Assembly: GCA_964495085.1 (NCBI GenBank)
Contig: CAZBUK010000019.1
Location: 1-52,628, forward strand
Direction of reading: 5' to 3'
Source: CAZBUK01 sp964495085
Lineage (GTDB): Bacteria; Bacteroidota; Ignavibacteria; T3Sed10-11
DNA: 52,628 nt
Numbering within the stretch: the first letter of the stretch is position 1; each line of letters begins with the position of its first letter. Shown here piece by piece: positions 25,230 to 34,987 of the stretch. Both the position numbers and the translations under genes were made by a program. A model generated the notes under the pieces. It did no database searches. It saw only the letters and a list, made by a program, of their open reading frames with translations, and had not been told where the DNA came from.

Positions 25230-27437
25230 CTATCGAACGATAATCATTTTGCGGCTTTCGGCGCTGTTTCCGGAACGCAATCTATAAAAATACACACCCG
25301 AACTTAATCCGACCGGTTCGAAGCGGTGCATATACGTTCTTGCCTCGAGATGCTCGTCTACGAGCACCGCAACTTCTCTTCCGAGCAGATCGTAGACTGT
25401 TAACGTCGTTAGCGATGCATCGCCCAGCGTAAAGATAATACGCGTGCCCGCATTGAACGGGTTGGGATAATTCTGCAGCAGCTCGAGCGTCGGTGGGATG
25501 AAGGAAAAATTCCGTGCAGCCCGGACGGCTTCGAGCGCATTCACCTTTCCGCCCCCCCATGTGGTATTTGGGACGGTGCCGGTCTGCTGATCCTGATCCG
25601 CAGTCTGAACCAGAATATCTACTATATCGTCCCTGCGCAGATTCGGATTTGCATCGAACATGAGCGCAATAGCTCCCGTTATATGCGGAGTAGCCATACT
25701 GGTCCCGTTCAATATCACATACCCCGGTTCCAGAACTCTCTGTGCAGCCGGGAATTGAGCATACCTCGATTCAACGGATGCGATTACCTGGCCGGGAGCA
25801 GAAATCTCCGGTTTCATTCTGCCGTCGCGCGTCGGGCCGCCTCCGCTGAATACCGATATTGTCCCGGGAGTCGTACCCTGGCTCCGGTTGATACCGGACA
25901 GGTCGGTCCAACGGTTCTTCGTTATATACGATCCTACGGTTATCGCGCGGTCGGCGGTGCCGGGAACGGTGACCGTATATTCCCTCCCGGTATGCGGAGA
26001 AAGGACGACATTGTTCATCGAGGAATTCACTATCCAGCAATTGAATCCGACATCTCCTGTATGTTCCGATTGAACTCTAAAACTCCAGTCCCCCGACCGC
26101 GGAGGATTTTGATCGACACCATCGTATAGATATACTTCGAAAATTCTCCCTCCTCGCGAATTCTGAAAATTACTGTAGGTGTCGATCCGGATTGTCCCGT
26201 CGTCTGTATCGACCAGGATACTGTCCAACGTTTGATCATGGCTTGCCAGCGATACAGCATGTCCGCTGGGCGATGAAACGGTCAATCTTGCCTGCCCTTC
26301 CGAAACGAACCAGAGCTGAACGAGCACATTGTCATTTCCTTCACCTGCAGCGGGTTGATACCCGGGAATTTGAAGTTTGAAGTCAACCGGAGAACTCGGA
26401 AGCGCTGTTGCAGCGTAGTGAATCCGATTATTTCCGCTGTTACCGGCAGCTACCACCACCGCGCGTCCCCCTAACCTGGTATACTCATCGACCGCCTGCT
26501 CCAAAGCGCTGGTTCCGTCATGCGCTCCGCCGTTGCTGCCGAGACTGATGTTGACGACTGCCGGAAGACCCAGGTCTTCGGCCCGGGTGAATATATAATT
26601 CAAACCATCGATGATCCACGAAGATGAGATCCTTTCGCCGGGTACTTGTACGATAATGAAATCCGCATCCGGTGCGATACCCGAATACAGGCCCATCGAT
26701 CCGGCGCCGTTCCCGCCGGCGATGCCCGAAACGTGAGATCCGTGTCCGTTAGAATCTCTCGAACGAACCGTCTGCAAGCCGGTTCCCGCTATCGACATTT
26801 CGACATCTTCCCGGATATACTCGACGCCGTAATTGTATCCGGCGGGCGGGGTTTCGGCATCCTGGGGGGTAAGCGTAACATCCCAAAGGGATACGATCCT
26901 GCTCATAGATTGGTCCTGGAATCCCCTGAAATCGGGATGCTCAAAATCGATCCCCGTATCTATGATTCCGATGAGCACATTCTTTCCGGTATACGAGGTA
27001 CCGTCGATCTCGCCGTCCCATACTCCGGTCGCGCCTATCGACGCCGCACTGAGATCGAGCGCGAGACTGAATTCCGGTCCCTGTTCAATTCGAGACACAT
27101 CTCTGTTCATTGCAAGTGATTGTAACTGCGCGAAGCTCAGTCGTGACGTGACAAAATCCGGGAAGGATGAATTGATCCAGATATTTTCCCGTTCGAGCAC
27201 GGCGGGATCCCCATGGACGATCACATCGAAGTAGAGCGTATCGAGTGCGCCCGGATTTTCTGCATATGGTGTTTTTTCCAGTGAACCGTATAACGCGGGA
27301 AGGGGGTGCAGCCCCAGGTTCTTTAGATGGCGTGCAAGGTACGGATCGAATTTCGTCTGATCGACTTCGTCCGCAAAGAGGAAGCAGACGAATAAGCAGT
27401 ACGAGAATGTGAGTAATATTAAACGATACGAGGTCAC
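25230..27437 (-). CDS. Secreted subtilisin-like (S8) protease with T9SS sorting domain
   Basis: 735 residues from a GTG at 27437, with a signal peptide (hydrophobic run 6-21, cleavage near LFADE). A propeptide-like region (~25-125) precedes the catalytic domain. The triad is Asp160 (IGIIDTGID), His232 (NGHGSHVSG) and Ser580 (NGTSMATPH), with an oxyanion AAGNSGNN in between. A ~150-residue beta-rich insert separates AAGN from the serine, as in larger secreted subtilases. The last ~80 residues are a T9SS tail (LLQNYPNPFNAGTRI, ending in SRKMIIVR), so the enzyme is probably on the cell surface or released. It is downstream of glnB and secA on the same strand, 107 bases from glnB. Confidence 0.94.
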   Translation of the reverse strand: MTSYRLILLTFSYCLFVCFLFADEVDQTKFDPYLARHLKNLGLHPLPALYGSLEKTPYAENPGALDTLYFDVIVHGDPAVLERENIWINSSFPDFVTSRLSFAQLQSLAMNRDVSRIEQGPEFSLALDLSAASIGATGVWDGEIDGTSYTGKNVLIGIIDTGIDFEHPDFRGFQDQSMSRIVSLWDVTLTPQDAETPPAGYNYGVEYIREDVEMSIAGTGLQTVRSRDSNGHGSHVSGIAGGNGAGSMGLYSGIAPDADFIIVQVPGERISSSWIIDGLNYIFTRAEDLGLPAVVNISLGSNGGAHDGTSALEQAVDEYTRLGGRAVVVAAGNSGNNRIHYAATALPSSPVDFKLQIPGYQPAAGEGNDNVLVQLWFVSEGQARLTVSSPSGHAVSLASHDQTLDSILVDTDDGTIRIDTYSNFQNSRGGRIFEVYLYDGVDQNPPRSGDWSFRVQSEHTGDVGFNCWIVNSSMNNVVLSPHTGREYTVTVPGTADRAITVGSYITKNRWTDLSGINRSQGTTPGTISVFSGGGPTRDGRMKPEISAPGQVIASVESRYAQFPAAQRVLEPGYVILNGTSMATPHITGAIALMFDANPNLRRDDIVDILVQTADQDQQTGTVPNTTWGGGKVNALEAVRAARNFSFIPPTLELLQNYPNPFNAGTRIIFTLGDASLTTLTVYDLLGREVAVLVDEHLEARTYMHRFEPVGLSSGVYFYRLRSGNSAESRKMIIVR

Positions 27438-27544
27438 GGTAAGCCGGGAAAACTGTTCACAGACTACGGACAGACCGATAGTTTTTCTGCCGCCGATCGC
27501 TAAGACTTGAATCGCACGACTGTACTGTCCGATACCGCCATTAA

Positions 27545-27883
27545 TTACAATGCCGTCTCTCCGGATTCTTCCGTCCGGATGCGTACCGCATCGGTTACAT
27601 CGTAGATAAAGATTTTTCCGTCTCCTACCTGACCGGTACGCGCCGATTTTATTATCGTATCGACGACTTTATCCGCGGAATCGTCAGCAACGACGATCTC
27701 CAACTTCAACTTCGGCAGAAAATCGATCTGATATTCCGATCCCCGGTATACCTCAGTATGGCCTTTCTGCCTTCCGTATCCTTTAACCTCGGTGAGGGTG
27801 AGTCCGCGTACACCGATTTCAGAGAGCGCTTCGCGGACGTCGTCGATTTTGAACGGGCGTATGATGGCTTCTATTTTTTTCAT
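27545..27883 (-). CDS. glnB: Nitrogen regulatory protein PII
   Basis: 112 residues, exact PII length. It begins MKKIEAIIRPFKIDDVREAL and has the T-loop with Tyr51 (YRGSEYQIDF), the usual uridylylation site, and the nucleotide-binding TGQVGDGKIFIYDV. PII trimers bind ATP, ADP and 2-oxoglutarate and signal nitrogen and carbon state to transporters and enzymes. Unusually it has no amtB, glnA or other nitrogen gene beside it; it lies between secA and a protease, 93 bases after secA. GlnB and GlnK cannot be separated by sequence alone. Confidence 0.96.
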   Translation of the reverse strand: MKKIEAIIRPFKIDDVREALSEIGVRGLTLTEVKGYGRQKGHTEVYRGSEYQIDFLPKLKLEIVVADDSADKVVDTIIKSARTGQVGDGKIFIYDVTDAVRIRTEESGETAL

Positions 27884-27976
27884 TCGGTTCCGGGAGTTGG
27901 TTATGATCCGATGATTGTTGATCGTGCACCGGGAAAGTAGAGCGAATTGTTCCGGGACGGGTTGGTCAGGTGGATT

Positions 27977-30900
27977 TCATTTTCCGTGGCATTGTTTATA
28001 TTTTTTTCCGCTTCCGCAGGGACAGGGTTCGTTCCTCCCAATTTTTTCACCGACGCTGATCGGTTGCGGCTTTCGTCCGGTATCGGGACCCGAGTACTGC
28101 ATCTTATCGGGCGTACCCACAGGTCCTCTGCTCTCCTTAAAGCCGAGTCCGACCGCCGATTGGTGACTTGTCTTCATTTCCTGTGCCTGTACGGGCCGAC
28201 CGCCGCGGCGCAGCGGTATCTGGGAGGCGGATTGAGGAAACGCTTTAAAAACGAGTGCGAGCGTCTCTTCCCTGATCGATTCGAGCATCTCTATGAACAT
28301 TCTGTAAGCTTCGGATTTATATTCCAGGAGCGGATCCTTCTGTCCGTATGCACGAAGGTGGATGCCCTCCTTCATATCGTCCATTTCCCGAAGATGATCC
28401 TTCCATCGGATATCTATCACCTGGAGGGTGCCGATTCTTTCGAGATCGGCCATCAATTCGATTCCGAGCTGCTCTTCTTTTCGCTGGTAAAAATCCTGTG
28501 CGGATTTTACGATTTCTTCCGCTACCCCGTCTTCGCCGAGAGCTTCCCATCTCTCGGGGGGAATGTCGACATCCACGAGGAGAATCCGTCTGACCTCTTC
28601 CCGAAGCTGGAGCCGATCGGCGTCGTCGTAATACTTTTTAGATACCTGTTCCGCCCACTCGTCGAGCATTTCGAATATCTGGTTCTTCAGTCTCTCGCCG
28701 GATAATGCTTGACTTCTTCTCGAGTATACGATTTCCCGTTGCTGGTTCATGACATTGTCGTATTCCAACAGCCTCTTTCTGATCGCGAAATTATTCTGTT
28801 CGACTTTTTTCTGTGCCCGCTCGACCGATTTCGTAATCATGCGATGCTGGATGACTTCGCCTTCCTCAAGTCCCATCCGCTGCATGATTGAAGCAATGCG
28901 TTCGCTTCCGAACAGACGCATGAGATCGTCTTCGAGCGAAAGGTAGAACCGCGATGAACCCGGATCGCCCTGCCGGCCCGCCCGTCCTCGCAGCTGCCGG
29001 TCTATCCGGCGGGCTTCATGCCGTTCGGTTCCGATAATGTGCAGACCGCCCGCTTCTTTGACCCCGGGACCCAGTTTAATATCCGTGCCGCGTCCCGCCA
29101 TATTCGTTGCGATGGTGACAGCGCCGGGGAGACCTGCGTTCGCAACGATCTCCGCTTCCCGCTGATGTTGTTTCGCATTCAGCACGTTGTGGCTTATTCC
29201 TTTGCGTTTGAGCATCCTGCTGATCGTTTCCGACACCTCGACGCTCGTGGTGCCGACAAGCACAGGTCGTCTGGCGGTACGGAGTTCTTCGATTTCATTG
29301 AGCGCCGCATTATATTTCTCGCGTTTGGTGCGGTACACATGATCTTCGTGATCCTGGCGTACCATCGGCTTGTTGGTCGGTATGACCGTAACGTCGAGCT
29401 TGTAAATATCGCTGAACTCCTGCGCTTCGGTTTCCGCTGTTCCCGTCATACCGGCAAGTTTTTTGTACTGGCGGAAATAATTCTGGAGCGTGATCGTTGC
29501 GAGCGTCTGCGTGTCTCGCTCGACGGTCACTCCTTCTTTCGCTTCGATAGCCTGGTGAAGTCCGTCGGAATACCTGCGTCCGGGCATGAGCCTGCCGGTG
29601 AAGGTATCGACGATGAGCACTTTGCCGTCCTGCACGACGTACTCGACATCGAGCTCGTAGAGTGAATACGCCCTGAGCAGCTGATGGATCGTATGCAGAC
29701 GTTCCGACCGCTCGCTGTAGATCCGGCTGAGCTCGTCGGATTTCTGCTGTTTCGACTCGGGAGTCGTTTCGGGATCGTTCTCCATCTCGCTCATGATCGT
29801 ACCGATGTCGGGGAGCACGAACATTTCCCGATCTCCGCCCGAGTGGCCGGAGAGCAGATCGCGTCCTTTGTCGCTCAAATCGATCGTGTGGCTCTTCTCA
29901 TCGATCGAGTAATACAGCTCGTCGTCGATCTCGTGCATGCGCTTTCCCTGCTCGCGCAAATATTCTGCTTCGGACTGCTGCATGATTCTCTTGTTCGCTG
30001 CGTCCGACAATAATTTCGAGAGCTTCGGATGCTTGGGTAATCCGCGATAAGCCCTGAGGAGCTGAACCCCCGCCTTCTGCTCGTTGTTGTTGCCGAGAAA
30101 CGTTTCCGCTTCACTCACGATTTTATTGATGAGGTTCCTCTGAGCGCGCACGAGCTGTTCGACGGCAGGCTTCGTTTCATTGAAGCGGTGGTCGTCCCGC
30201 GTCACGGGACCCGATATGATGAGCGGGGTCCGTGCCTCATCGATCAGTACGGAGTCGACCTCGTCGACGATCGCATAATTATATCCCCGATGAACTTTAT
30301 CATCGGTTCGGATGACCATATTATCCCGAAGGTAATCGAATCCGAATTCATTGTTGGTTCCGTACGTGATGCTGCAATTGTATTGCTTCTGCCTTTCGGC
30401 GGGACTCATATTATTTTGGATCACGCCGACATTCAGTCCGTGGTACTCGAAAATGGGCGACATCCACTCCGCATCGCGTCGTGCAAGATAGTCGTTCACT
30501 GTAACCAGATGTACTCCCCTTCCGGGCAGCGCATTGAGGTAAAGCGGAAGCGTCGCGACGAGCGTCTTGCCCTCGCCGGTCGCCATTTCCGAAATCTTAC
30601 CCTCATGAAGTACGACCCCGCCCATCAACTGAACGTCGAACGGGATCATATCCCATTGGTACTTGTTACCTACAACGGTGATCATTGTTCCCACCAGTCG
30701 CCGGCAGGTTTCCTTGACCACTGCAAACGCCTCCGGAAGCAGCTCATCGAGAACCTCTTCAATCGTTTCATCAAGATCGTCATTGAGCTCTTCAAGCTGC
30801 TGATGCACCGTTTCGCTTTCGGAGGAATCGATATCGGTCTTTAGTTTATCCTTCAGCTCCTCTATTCCGGTCTGAAGGTCCCGGGTCCGGTCTTCAATCC

Positions 30901-31054
30901 TTGCCTTGAATTCGAGTGTTTTCCCGCGCAATTCATCGTCGGAAAGATCCCGGTATGTTTCGAAGTGACTGTTGATCTCCTCCACATACGGAAGGATCTC
31001 TCTGAGATCCTTCTGATGCTTACTTGGAAAAATCCTGGAGATAAATTTCCACAT
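27977..31054 (-). CDS. secA: Preprotein translocase ATPase SecA
   Basis: 1025 residues, somewhat longer than the ~900 of Escherichia coli and similar to FCB SecA proteins. It drives proteins through SecYEG. The N-terminal region has an acidic coiled-coil-like insert around residues 60-100. The ATPase has MATGEGKTLVATLPLYL (Walker A) and AIVDEVDSVLIDEART (Walker B), the second RecA fold has TNMAGRGTDIKLGPGV and RQLRGRAGRQGDPGSSRF. The tail is a proline- and glycine-rich linker and the zinc motif PCPCGSGKKYKQCHG, which contacts SecB and phospholipid. It is divergent from the tandem PBP4 genes. All the signal-peptide proteins in this window depend on it. Confidence 0.97.
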   Translation of the reverse strand: MWKFISRIFPSKHQKDLREILPYVEEINSHFETYRDLSDDELRGKTLEFKARIEDRTRDLQTGIEELKDKLKTDIDSSESETVHQQLEELNDDLDETIEEVLDELLPEAFAVVKETCRRLVGTMITVVGNKYQWDMIPFDVQLMGGVVLHEGKISEMATGEGKTLVATLPLYLNALPGRGVHLVTVNDYLARRDAEWMSPIFEYHGLNVGVIQNNMSPAERQKQYNCSITYGTNNEFGFDYLRDNMVIRTDDKVHRGYNYAIVDEVDSVLIDEARTPLIISGPVTRDDHRFNETKPAVEQLVRAQRNLINKIVSEAETFLGNNNEQKAGVQLLRAYRGLPKHPKLSKLLSDAANKRIMQQSEAEYLREQGKRMHEIDDELYYSIDEKSHTIDLSDKGRDLLSGHSGGDREMFVLPDIGTIMSEMENDPETTPESKQQKSDELSRIYSERSERLHTIHQLLRAYSLYELDVEYVVQDGKVLIVDTFTGRLMPGRRYSDGLHQAIEAKEGVTVERDTQTLATITLQNYFRQYKKLAGMTGTAETEAQEFSDIYKLDVTVIPTNKPMVRQDHEDHVYRTKREKYNAALNEIEELRTARRPVLVGTTSVEVSETISRMLKRKGISHNVLNAKQHQREAEIVANAGLPGAVTIATNMAGRGTDIKLGPGVKEAGGLHIIGTERHEARRIDRQLRGRAGRQGDPGSSRFYLSLEDDLMRLFGSERIASIMQRMGLEEGEVIQHRMITKSVERAQKKVEQNNFAIRKRLLEYDNVMNQQREIVYSRRSQALSGERLKNQIFEMLDEWAEQVSKKYYDDADRLQLREEVRRILLVDVDIPPERWEALGEDGVAEEIVKSAQDFYQRKEEQLGIELMADLERIGTLQVIDIRWKDHLREMDDMKEGIHLRAYGQKDPLLEYKSEAYRMFIEMLESIREETLALVFKAFPQSASQIPLRRGGRPVQAQEMKTSHQSAVGLGFKESRGPVGTPDKMQYSGPDTGRKPQPISVGEKIGRNEPCPCGSGKKYKQCHGK

Positions 31055-31093
31055 ACGCGCTCTTCTACATTTGCATTTTTTTAACTATTTTTC

Positions 31094-31122
31094 AATATAC
31101 CAATTGATTTATTCTTCTTCAA
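31094..31122 (-). promoter_or_regulatory. Candidate promoter of secA
   Basis: On the minus strand TTGAAG (31122-31117) and TATATT (31099-31094) are separated by exactly 17 bases, 40 bases before the secA start. Fits a sigma70-type promoter at 4/6 and 5/6 positions. Confidence 0.35.
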
Positions 31123-31177
31123 CAAAAACCGGCAAGGCGGCATTGCCCGATCAGTCAACCGATAATTGGCGAGTGCA

Positions 31178-32707
31178 ATGAGATTAACGTATTTACTCCC
31201 ACTTCTGCTTGTGCTTTCCTGCGCACCGGTCCGGGATACCTCGAAAATGTCCGTCGACACAGAACCTCCGTGGGTTGCAGCAGCTGATTACCGCCGTTAT
31301 ATTGAAAATCAATCTCTCAGACGCTCGTTTGAGGAAGCATTCGGAAGTATACTTCATCGACCGGAATTCTTTCACACTCTCCCCTCGATAATCGTTATGT
31401 CCGCCGATAGCAGCGATACTCTTTTTACGCATTTTCCGGACTTGCTTCTCAGACCTGCCTCAAATCAGAAACTCATCACCTCCGCCGCGGCGCTTCACCT
31501 GCTCGGGCCGGCCTATAACTTCCGAACCGTTCTGTACAGGAAGGGGATGATCCGGGAGGGAGTGCTCGAAGGCGATCTCGTTATAAAAGGATCCGGCGAT
31601 CCGCTCCTTACTCTTGCACACCTCGAATCGATGGCCGACGTGCTGCTGGATTTCGGCATTCGGTCAGTCTCCGGCTCCGTAATCGTGGACGATTCCTTCT
31701 TCGATGATGAGTTCTGGCCGACGGGATGGATGTGGGACGATGAACCGTTCTCGTTTGCACCTTTTATCTCGCCGCTTTCAGTGAATAAAAATACCATCGA
31801 TATTATCGTCGAAAGAAATCCGATCGGAGAAAACAGTTTCCAGATAAGAACAGATCCGGCAACCGCATTTGTCACATTCGATACGACGTATACGATTCTG
31901 GAAGACAACGAGATTTCAAACATCGATATCATTCCCGACAGAATTCGCAGTTCGAACCATTTCACCGTGAAGGGCGATCCCCGTACCGTCGTATCGCGCA
32001 GAAATTTCACCGTAACGCTGAGGGATCCGGCGCTCTTTACCGGGATGTTGTTTTCAGAAATACTCCGTGACCGCAATATCGTCCGGAATATAGGAGCGAC
32101 GCGCGGCATAACGAGCGGCGATGCGGTACCGCTCATTCAGCTGAATACTCCTCTCGGGGAAGTTCTCCGGACGATGAATAAAATCAGCGATAATCTATCG
32201 GCTGAATTAACATGGAAAACAATCGCAGCGGAAGTCTCTGGAGAACCTGGCACCGGATCAAAAACGAGCCGGTTGATTGAAGATCTCTACGACTCGCTCG
32301 AGCTGTCGCATACGCATCTTCGGATGGTCGACGGTTCGGGAGTATCATATTATAATCTTACGACGGTCCGCCACCTTGCGGAGCTGTTATCGGTCATGTA
32401 CCGCGACGATAAATTCCGCCGCCCGTTTTATGAAAGTCTACCGGTGCTCGGGATAGACGGGACGCTGATGAACCGCGGATACAACACCGACGCATCAAGA
32501 AGGGTTCGCGCCAAAACCGGTACGTTGAGCGGGGTCAGTTCGCTCTCGGGCTATGTCGAGACCATCTCCGGAGAAACGCTCATTTTTTCCATTCTGTTTC
32601 AGAATTTTACAGCAGCACCCGGCAGGTACCGCAGACTTCAGGATCAAATATGCGACGTTCTGGTACATTTCGACCGCCGTGCCATCCTCAATAAACTCTC
32701 GGATTAA
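31178..32707 (+). CDS. dacB: PBP4-type D-Ala-D-Ala carboxypeptidase/endopeptidase lipoprotein, copy 1
   Basis: 509 residues from the ATG at 31178; a TTG four codons upstream is less likely. It is a lipoprotein: LLVLSC with Cys15. Peptidase S13 motifs are all present: SxxK in RPASNQKLITS (Ser95, Lys98), SxN in ISDNLSAEL and KTG in RAKTGTLSGVSSLSG. Between them lies the extra domain typical of class C penicillin-binding proteins (DDSFFDDEFWP and following). It trims or cleaves peptide cross-links in peptidoglycan. Lipid anchoring differs from the soluble E. coli PBP4. A second, clearly homologous copy starts five bases after the stop, so the two form an operon arising from tandem duplication. 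Confidence 0.93.
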   Translation: MRLTYLLPLLLVLSCAPVRDTSKMSVDTEPPWVAAADYRRYIENQSLRRSFEEAFGSILHRPEFFHTLPSIIVMSADSSDTLFTHFPDLLLRPASNQKLITSAAALHLLGPAYNFRTVLYRKGMIREGVLEGDLVIKGSGDPLLTLAHLESMADVLLDFGIRSVSGSVIVDDSFFDDEFWPTGWMWDDEPFSFAPFISPLSVNKNTIDIIVERNPIGENSFQIRTDPATAFVTFDTTYTILEDNEISNIDIIPDRIRSSNHFTVKGDPRTVVSRRNFTVTLRDPALFTGMLFSEILRDRNIVRNIGATRGITSGDAVPLIQLNTPLGEVLRTMNKISDNLSAELTWKTIAAEVSGEPGTGSKTSRLIEDLYDSLELSHTHLRMVDGSGVSYYNLTTVRHLAELLSVMYRDDKFRRPFYESLPVLGIDGTLMNRGYNTDASRRVRAKTGTLSGVSSLSGYVETISGETLIFSILFQNFTAAPGRYRRLQDQICDVLVHFDRRAILNKLSD

Positions 32708-32712
32708 TAGGA

Positions 32713-34212
32713 ATGAAAATCCAGCATTTACGCCTCATCACTTCGATCATTCTTTCAATCAGTTTCATCGCCGGATGCACACCGGTACGGGAGACATCCC
32801 GGACGGATGAACACCGGGTATATCTGTCGGATGCCGAGATCAGACGGCAACTAGCTAAAATCCTCCGTCATGAGCCGTTGGAATTCTCCTCTCCAGGCAT
32901 CTTTATCTTCTCGTCGGAGACCGGTGATACGCTCTTCGCGCAGAATGAGAAGGCGCTGCTTCGACCTGCATCGAACCAAAAATTGATTACAACCGTAGCT
33001 GCTCTCTACACCCTCGGACCGGACTATAACTTCAGGGTTACTCTCTACCGAACCGGAGAACTCCGGAATGGAAAATTGTCCGGAGATCTCATCGTAAAGG
33101 GATACGGTAATCCCCTTCTGCATGCACGGGATCTATACGATTGCCTTCCTGTACTCAAAGATTTCGGAATCAAATCAATCGAGGGAAAAATCCTCGTCGA
33201 TGAAAGTTTTTTCGACAATGAATTCTGGCCGCCGGGATGGATGTTGAATTTCGATCCGGCATATTACGCTCCCTATGTAAGCGCCGTTGCGCTCAATCAA
33301 AATATCGTCGAAGTTACTCCCACGCGATCGACGGGAGGAGGAGAAATCTTCGCGTTCAACATCGACCCACCCACGCGATTTGTCGGCATCAAGTTCGATA
33401 CGCTGCGCGGAATCGATTCGATTCGGAGCTCACTCTCATTCGAAAGAATTCCCGGAGATTCGCACAACGATTTTCTGGTAACGGGGAATATTGGTCCACA
33501 CCAGCCGACCCGGACATACTACCTATCGGTCAAGGAACCGGGATTGTTCGCAGCCACCGTATTCGCCGAACACCTGACGGCAAGCGGTATGCTCGATTCC
33601 GTTCGCGTCGGAAGAACCGTCCTGCCGGATAATGCCATCCCCCTTGTACAGTTTAATACGCCGATCGATACGGTATTGAGTTATTTTAACAAGCGAAGCG
33701 ATAACCTCAGCGGTGAGATGATTCTGAAAGTAATTTCAGCGGAATTGAAGGGAGCTCCCGGTTCGAGAGCGATGAGCATACCTATCGTCGACAGCGTTCT
33801 GGCAGTAAAGGATATACTCGTAGATCCGATCAGGATCAGCGACGGATCGGGACTGTCGTACTATAATCTCGTAACTCCCCGAACGATCGGCCGACTGTTG
33901 AGTGAAGTCAGGAATGATCCGGAATTATTTCCAATCTTCTACCATAGTTTAACGGTGATGGGTGTAGACGGAACTCTCCGGAACCGGATGACGGGGAGCG
34001 ATGTTCGCGGAAGGTTCCGGGGTAAAACGGGAACCCTCGGCGGGATCAGCTCGCTATCCGGATATCTTACCACCTATGACGACGAGACCCTTATCGTCGT
34101 CATACTTCTTCAGAATTTCACCGGAGAAACGGCACGTTACTGGGATGTGCAGCACCGAATTGTCGAGCTGCTTTACCGGTATCGGTCCCGCCCCCGGATT
34201 TCGAAATACTGA
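32713..34212 (+). CDS. dacB: PBP4-type D-Ala-D-Ala carboxypeptidase/endopeptidase lipoprotein, copy 2
   Basis: 499 residues, lipoprotein with SFIAGC (Cys22) followed by TPVRETSR, close to the CAPVRDTSK of copy 1. Catalytic motifs: RPASNQKLITT (Ser87, Lys90), RSDNLSGEM and RGKTGTLGGISSLSG. The DESFFDNEFWPPGWM segment mirrors copy 1 as well. Shared anchors and motifs with considerable divergence elsewhere suggest an old duplication kept for different substrates or timing. Its stop codon abuts that of the convergent DUF4097 gene, the two forming the palindrome TGATCA. Periplasmic face of a membrane; peptidoglycan remodelling. Confidence 0.93.
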   Translation: MKIQHLRLITSIILSISFIAGCTPVRETSRTDEHRVYLSDAEIRRQLAKILRHEPLEFSSPGIFIFSSETGDTLFAQNEKALLRPASNQKLITTVAALYTLGPDYNFRVTLYRTGELRNGKLSGDLIVKGYGNPLLHARDLYDCLPVLKDFGIKSIEGKILVDESFFDNEFWPPGWMLNFDPAYYAPYVSAVALNQNIVEVTPTRSTGGGEIFAFNIDPPTRFVGIKFDTLRGIDSIRSSLSFERIPGDSHNDFLVTGNIGPHQPTRTYYLSVKEPGLFAATVFAEHLTASGMLDSVRVGRTVLPDNAIPLVQFNTPIDTVLSYFNKRSDNLSGEMILKVISAELKGAPGSRAMSIPIVDSVLAVKDILVDPIRISDGSGLSYYNLVTPRTIGRLLSEVRNDPELFPIFYHSLTVMGVDGTLRNRMTGSDVRGRFRGKTGTLGGISSLSGYLTTYDDETLIVVILLQNFTGETARYWDVQHRIVELLYRYRSRPRISKY

Positions 34213-34962
34213 TCATTCCTTCGAGCGTACGGTTATGGATCCGATTGCCGTATGCGCATCGACCGCACCGGACCCCTCGTTATAGATGAACTGTATTCTT
34301 TGCCCCGACCCGGAGAATTCGCTTAATGAACAGCTTACTTTGCCGAGGCTGGCTCTAAGATTAAAGGTACCGCTGAAATCCTCCGGTGCAAGAATACTGA
34401 TACTCCCCGTGGAATTTTTCAATGTTACATTTCCCATATCCCGCAGGAGGTATGCAGTTATCGTTCCGGCGCTCGTTTTCGCTTCGACATTGCCGAAGAC
34501 ATCGCGGATGGTGATAGTACCTGCTGAATTTTTAACGATCGCATCCCCATCAATGTTATCGACCGTTACCGTCCCCGCTGATACCTGTATGCGCGTGTGA
34601 TACTCATACGGAACATGGATGGTAAAACGTATATCGACATCCTCGGCTCCCCACCCGTTGAACCACCGGCGCTTCCTATGCTTTATGACAATCTCGACGT
34701 CGTTACCACGCTGATTAAGACTCAACTCGAGCCGATCCATATATGATGCGGAGCCGGCGATTTCAGCCTGGATCCGGACCTCGTGGGTATCCCACCCCTC
34801 CACCAGGACTACGCCCGCCGGCATCTTCAGGTGCAGCGTTCCCCCCGGCTCCACCTCGAACGATTTATCGATCCGGTGAGGCTCAGCAATCGCCGTTAAA
34901 GCGACGATCAGAGATAGAAGAACGGCGGTAATGAACCAATGTGTTAAAAATTTTTTATTCAT
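34213..34962 (-). CDS. Exported DUF4097 beta-repeat protein, smaller paralog
   Basis: 249 residues with a signal peptide (hydrophobic 9-26, cleavage near AIAEP); GAGGGAAAAT precedes the ATG. The N-terminal part has the DUF4097 opening, KSFEVEPGGTLHLK and VEGWDTHEVRI. From residue ~128 come repeats based on SAGTVTV or SAGTITI at 128, 146, 164 and 184, the first three 18 residues apart, as in a beta-solenoid. A pair of basic residues, HRKRRWFNGWG, lies in the middle. The role of DUF4097 proteins is unknown; some are called putative adhesins. It lies 25 bases downstream of a larger paralog on the same strand, so they form an operon. Confidence 0.85.
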   Translation of the reverse strand: MNKKFLTHWFITAVLLSLIVALTAIAEPHRIDKSFEVEPGGTLHLKMPAGVVLVEGWDTHEVRIQAEIAGSASYMDRLELSLNQRGNDVEIVIKHRKRRWFNGWGAEDVDIRFTIHVPYEYHTRIQVSAGTVTVDNIDGDAIVKNSAGTITIRDVFGNVEAKTSAGTITAYLLRDMGNVTLKNSTGSISILAPEDFSGTFNLRASLGKVSCSLSEFSGSGQRIQFIYNEGSGAVDAHTAIGSITVRSKE

Positions 34963-34987
34963 ATTTTCCCTCTGTCACTTGGCATAA

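Noticed and set aside
27947..28705. 252-codon plus-strand frame opposite the secA 3' end
   Set aside because: Antisense shadow; composition without domain signal.
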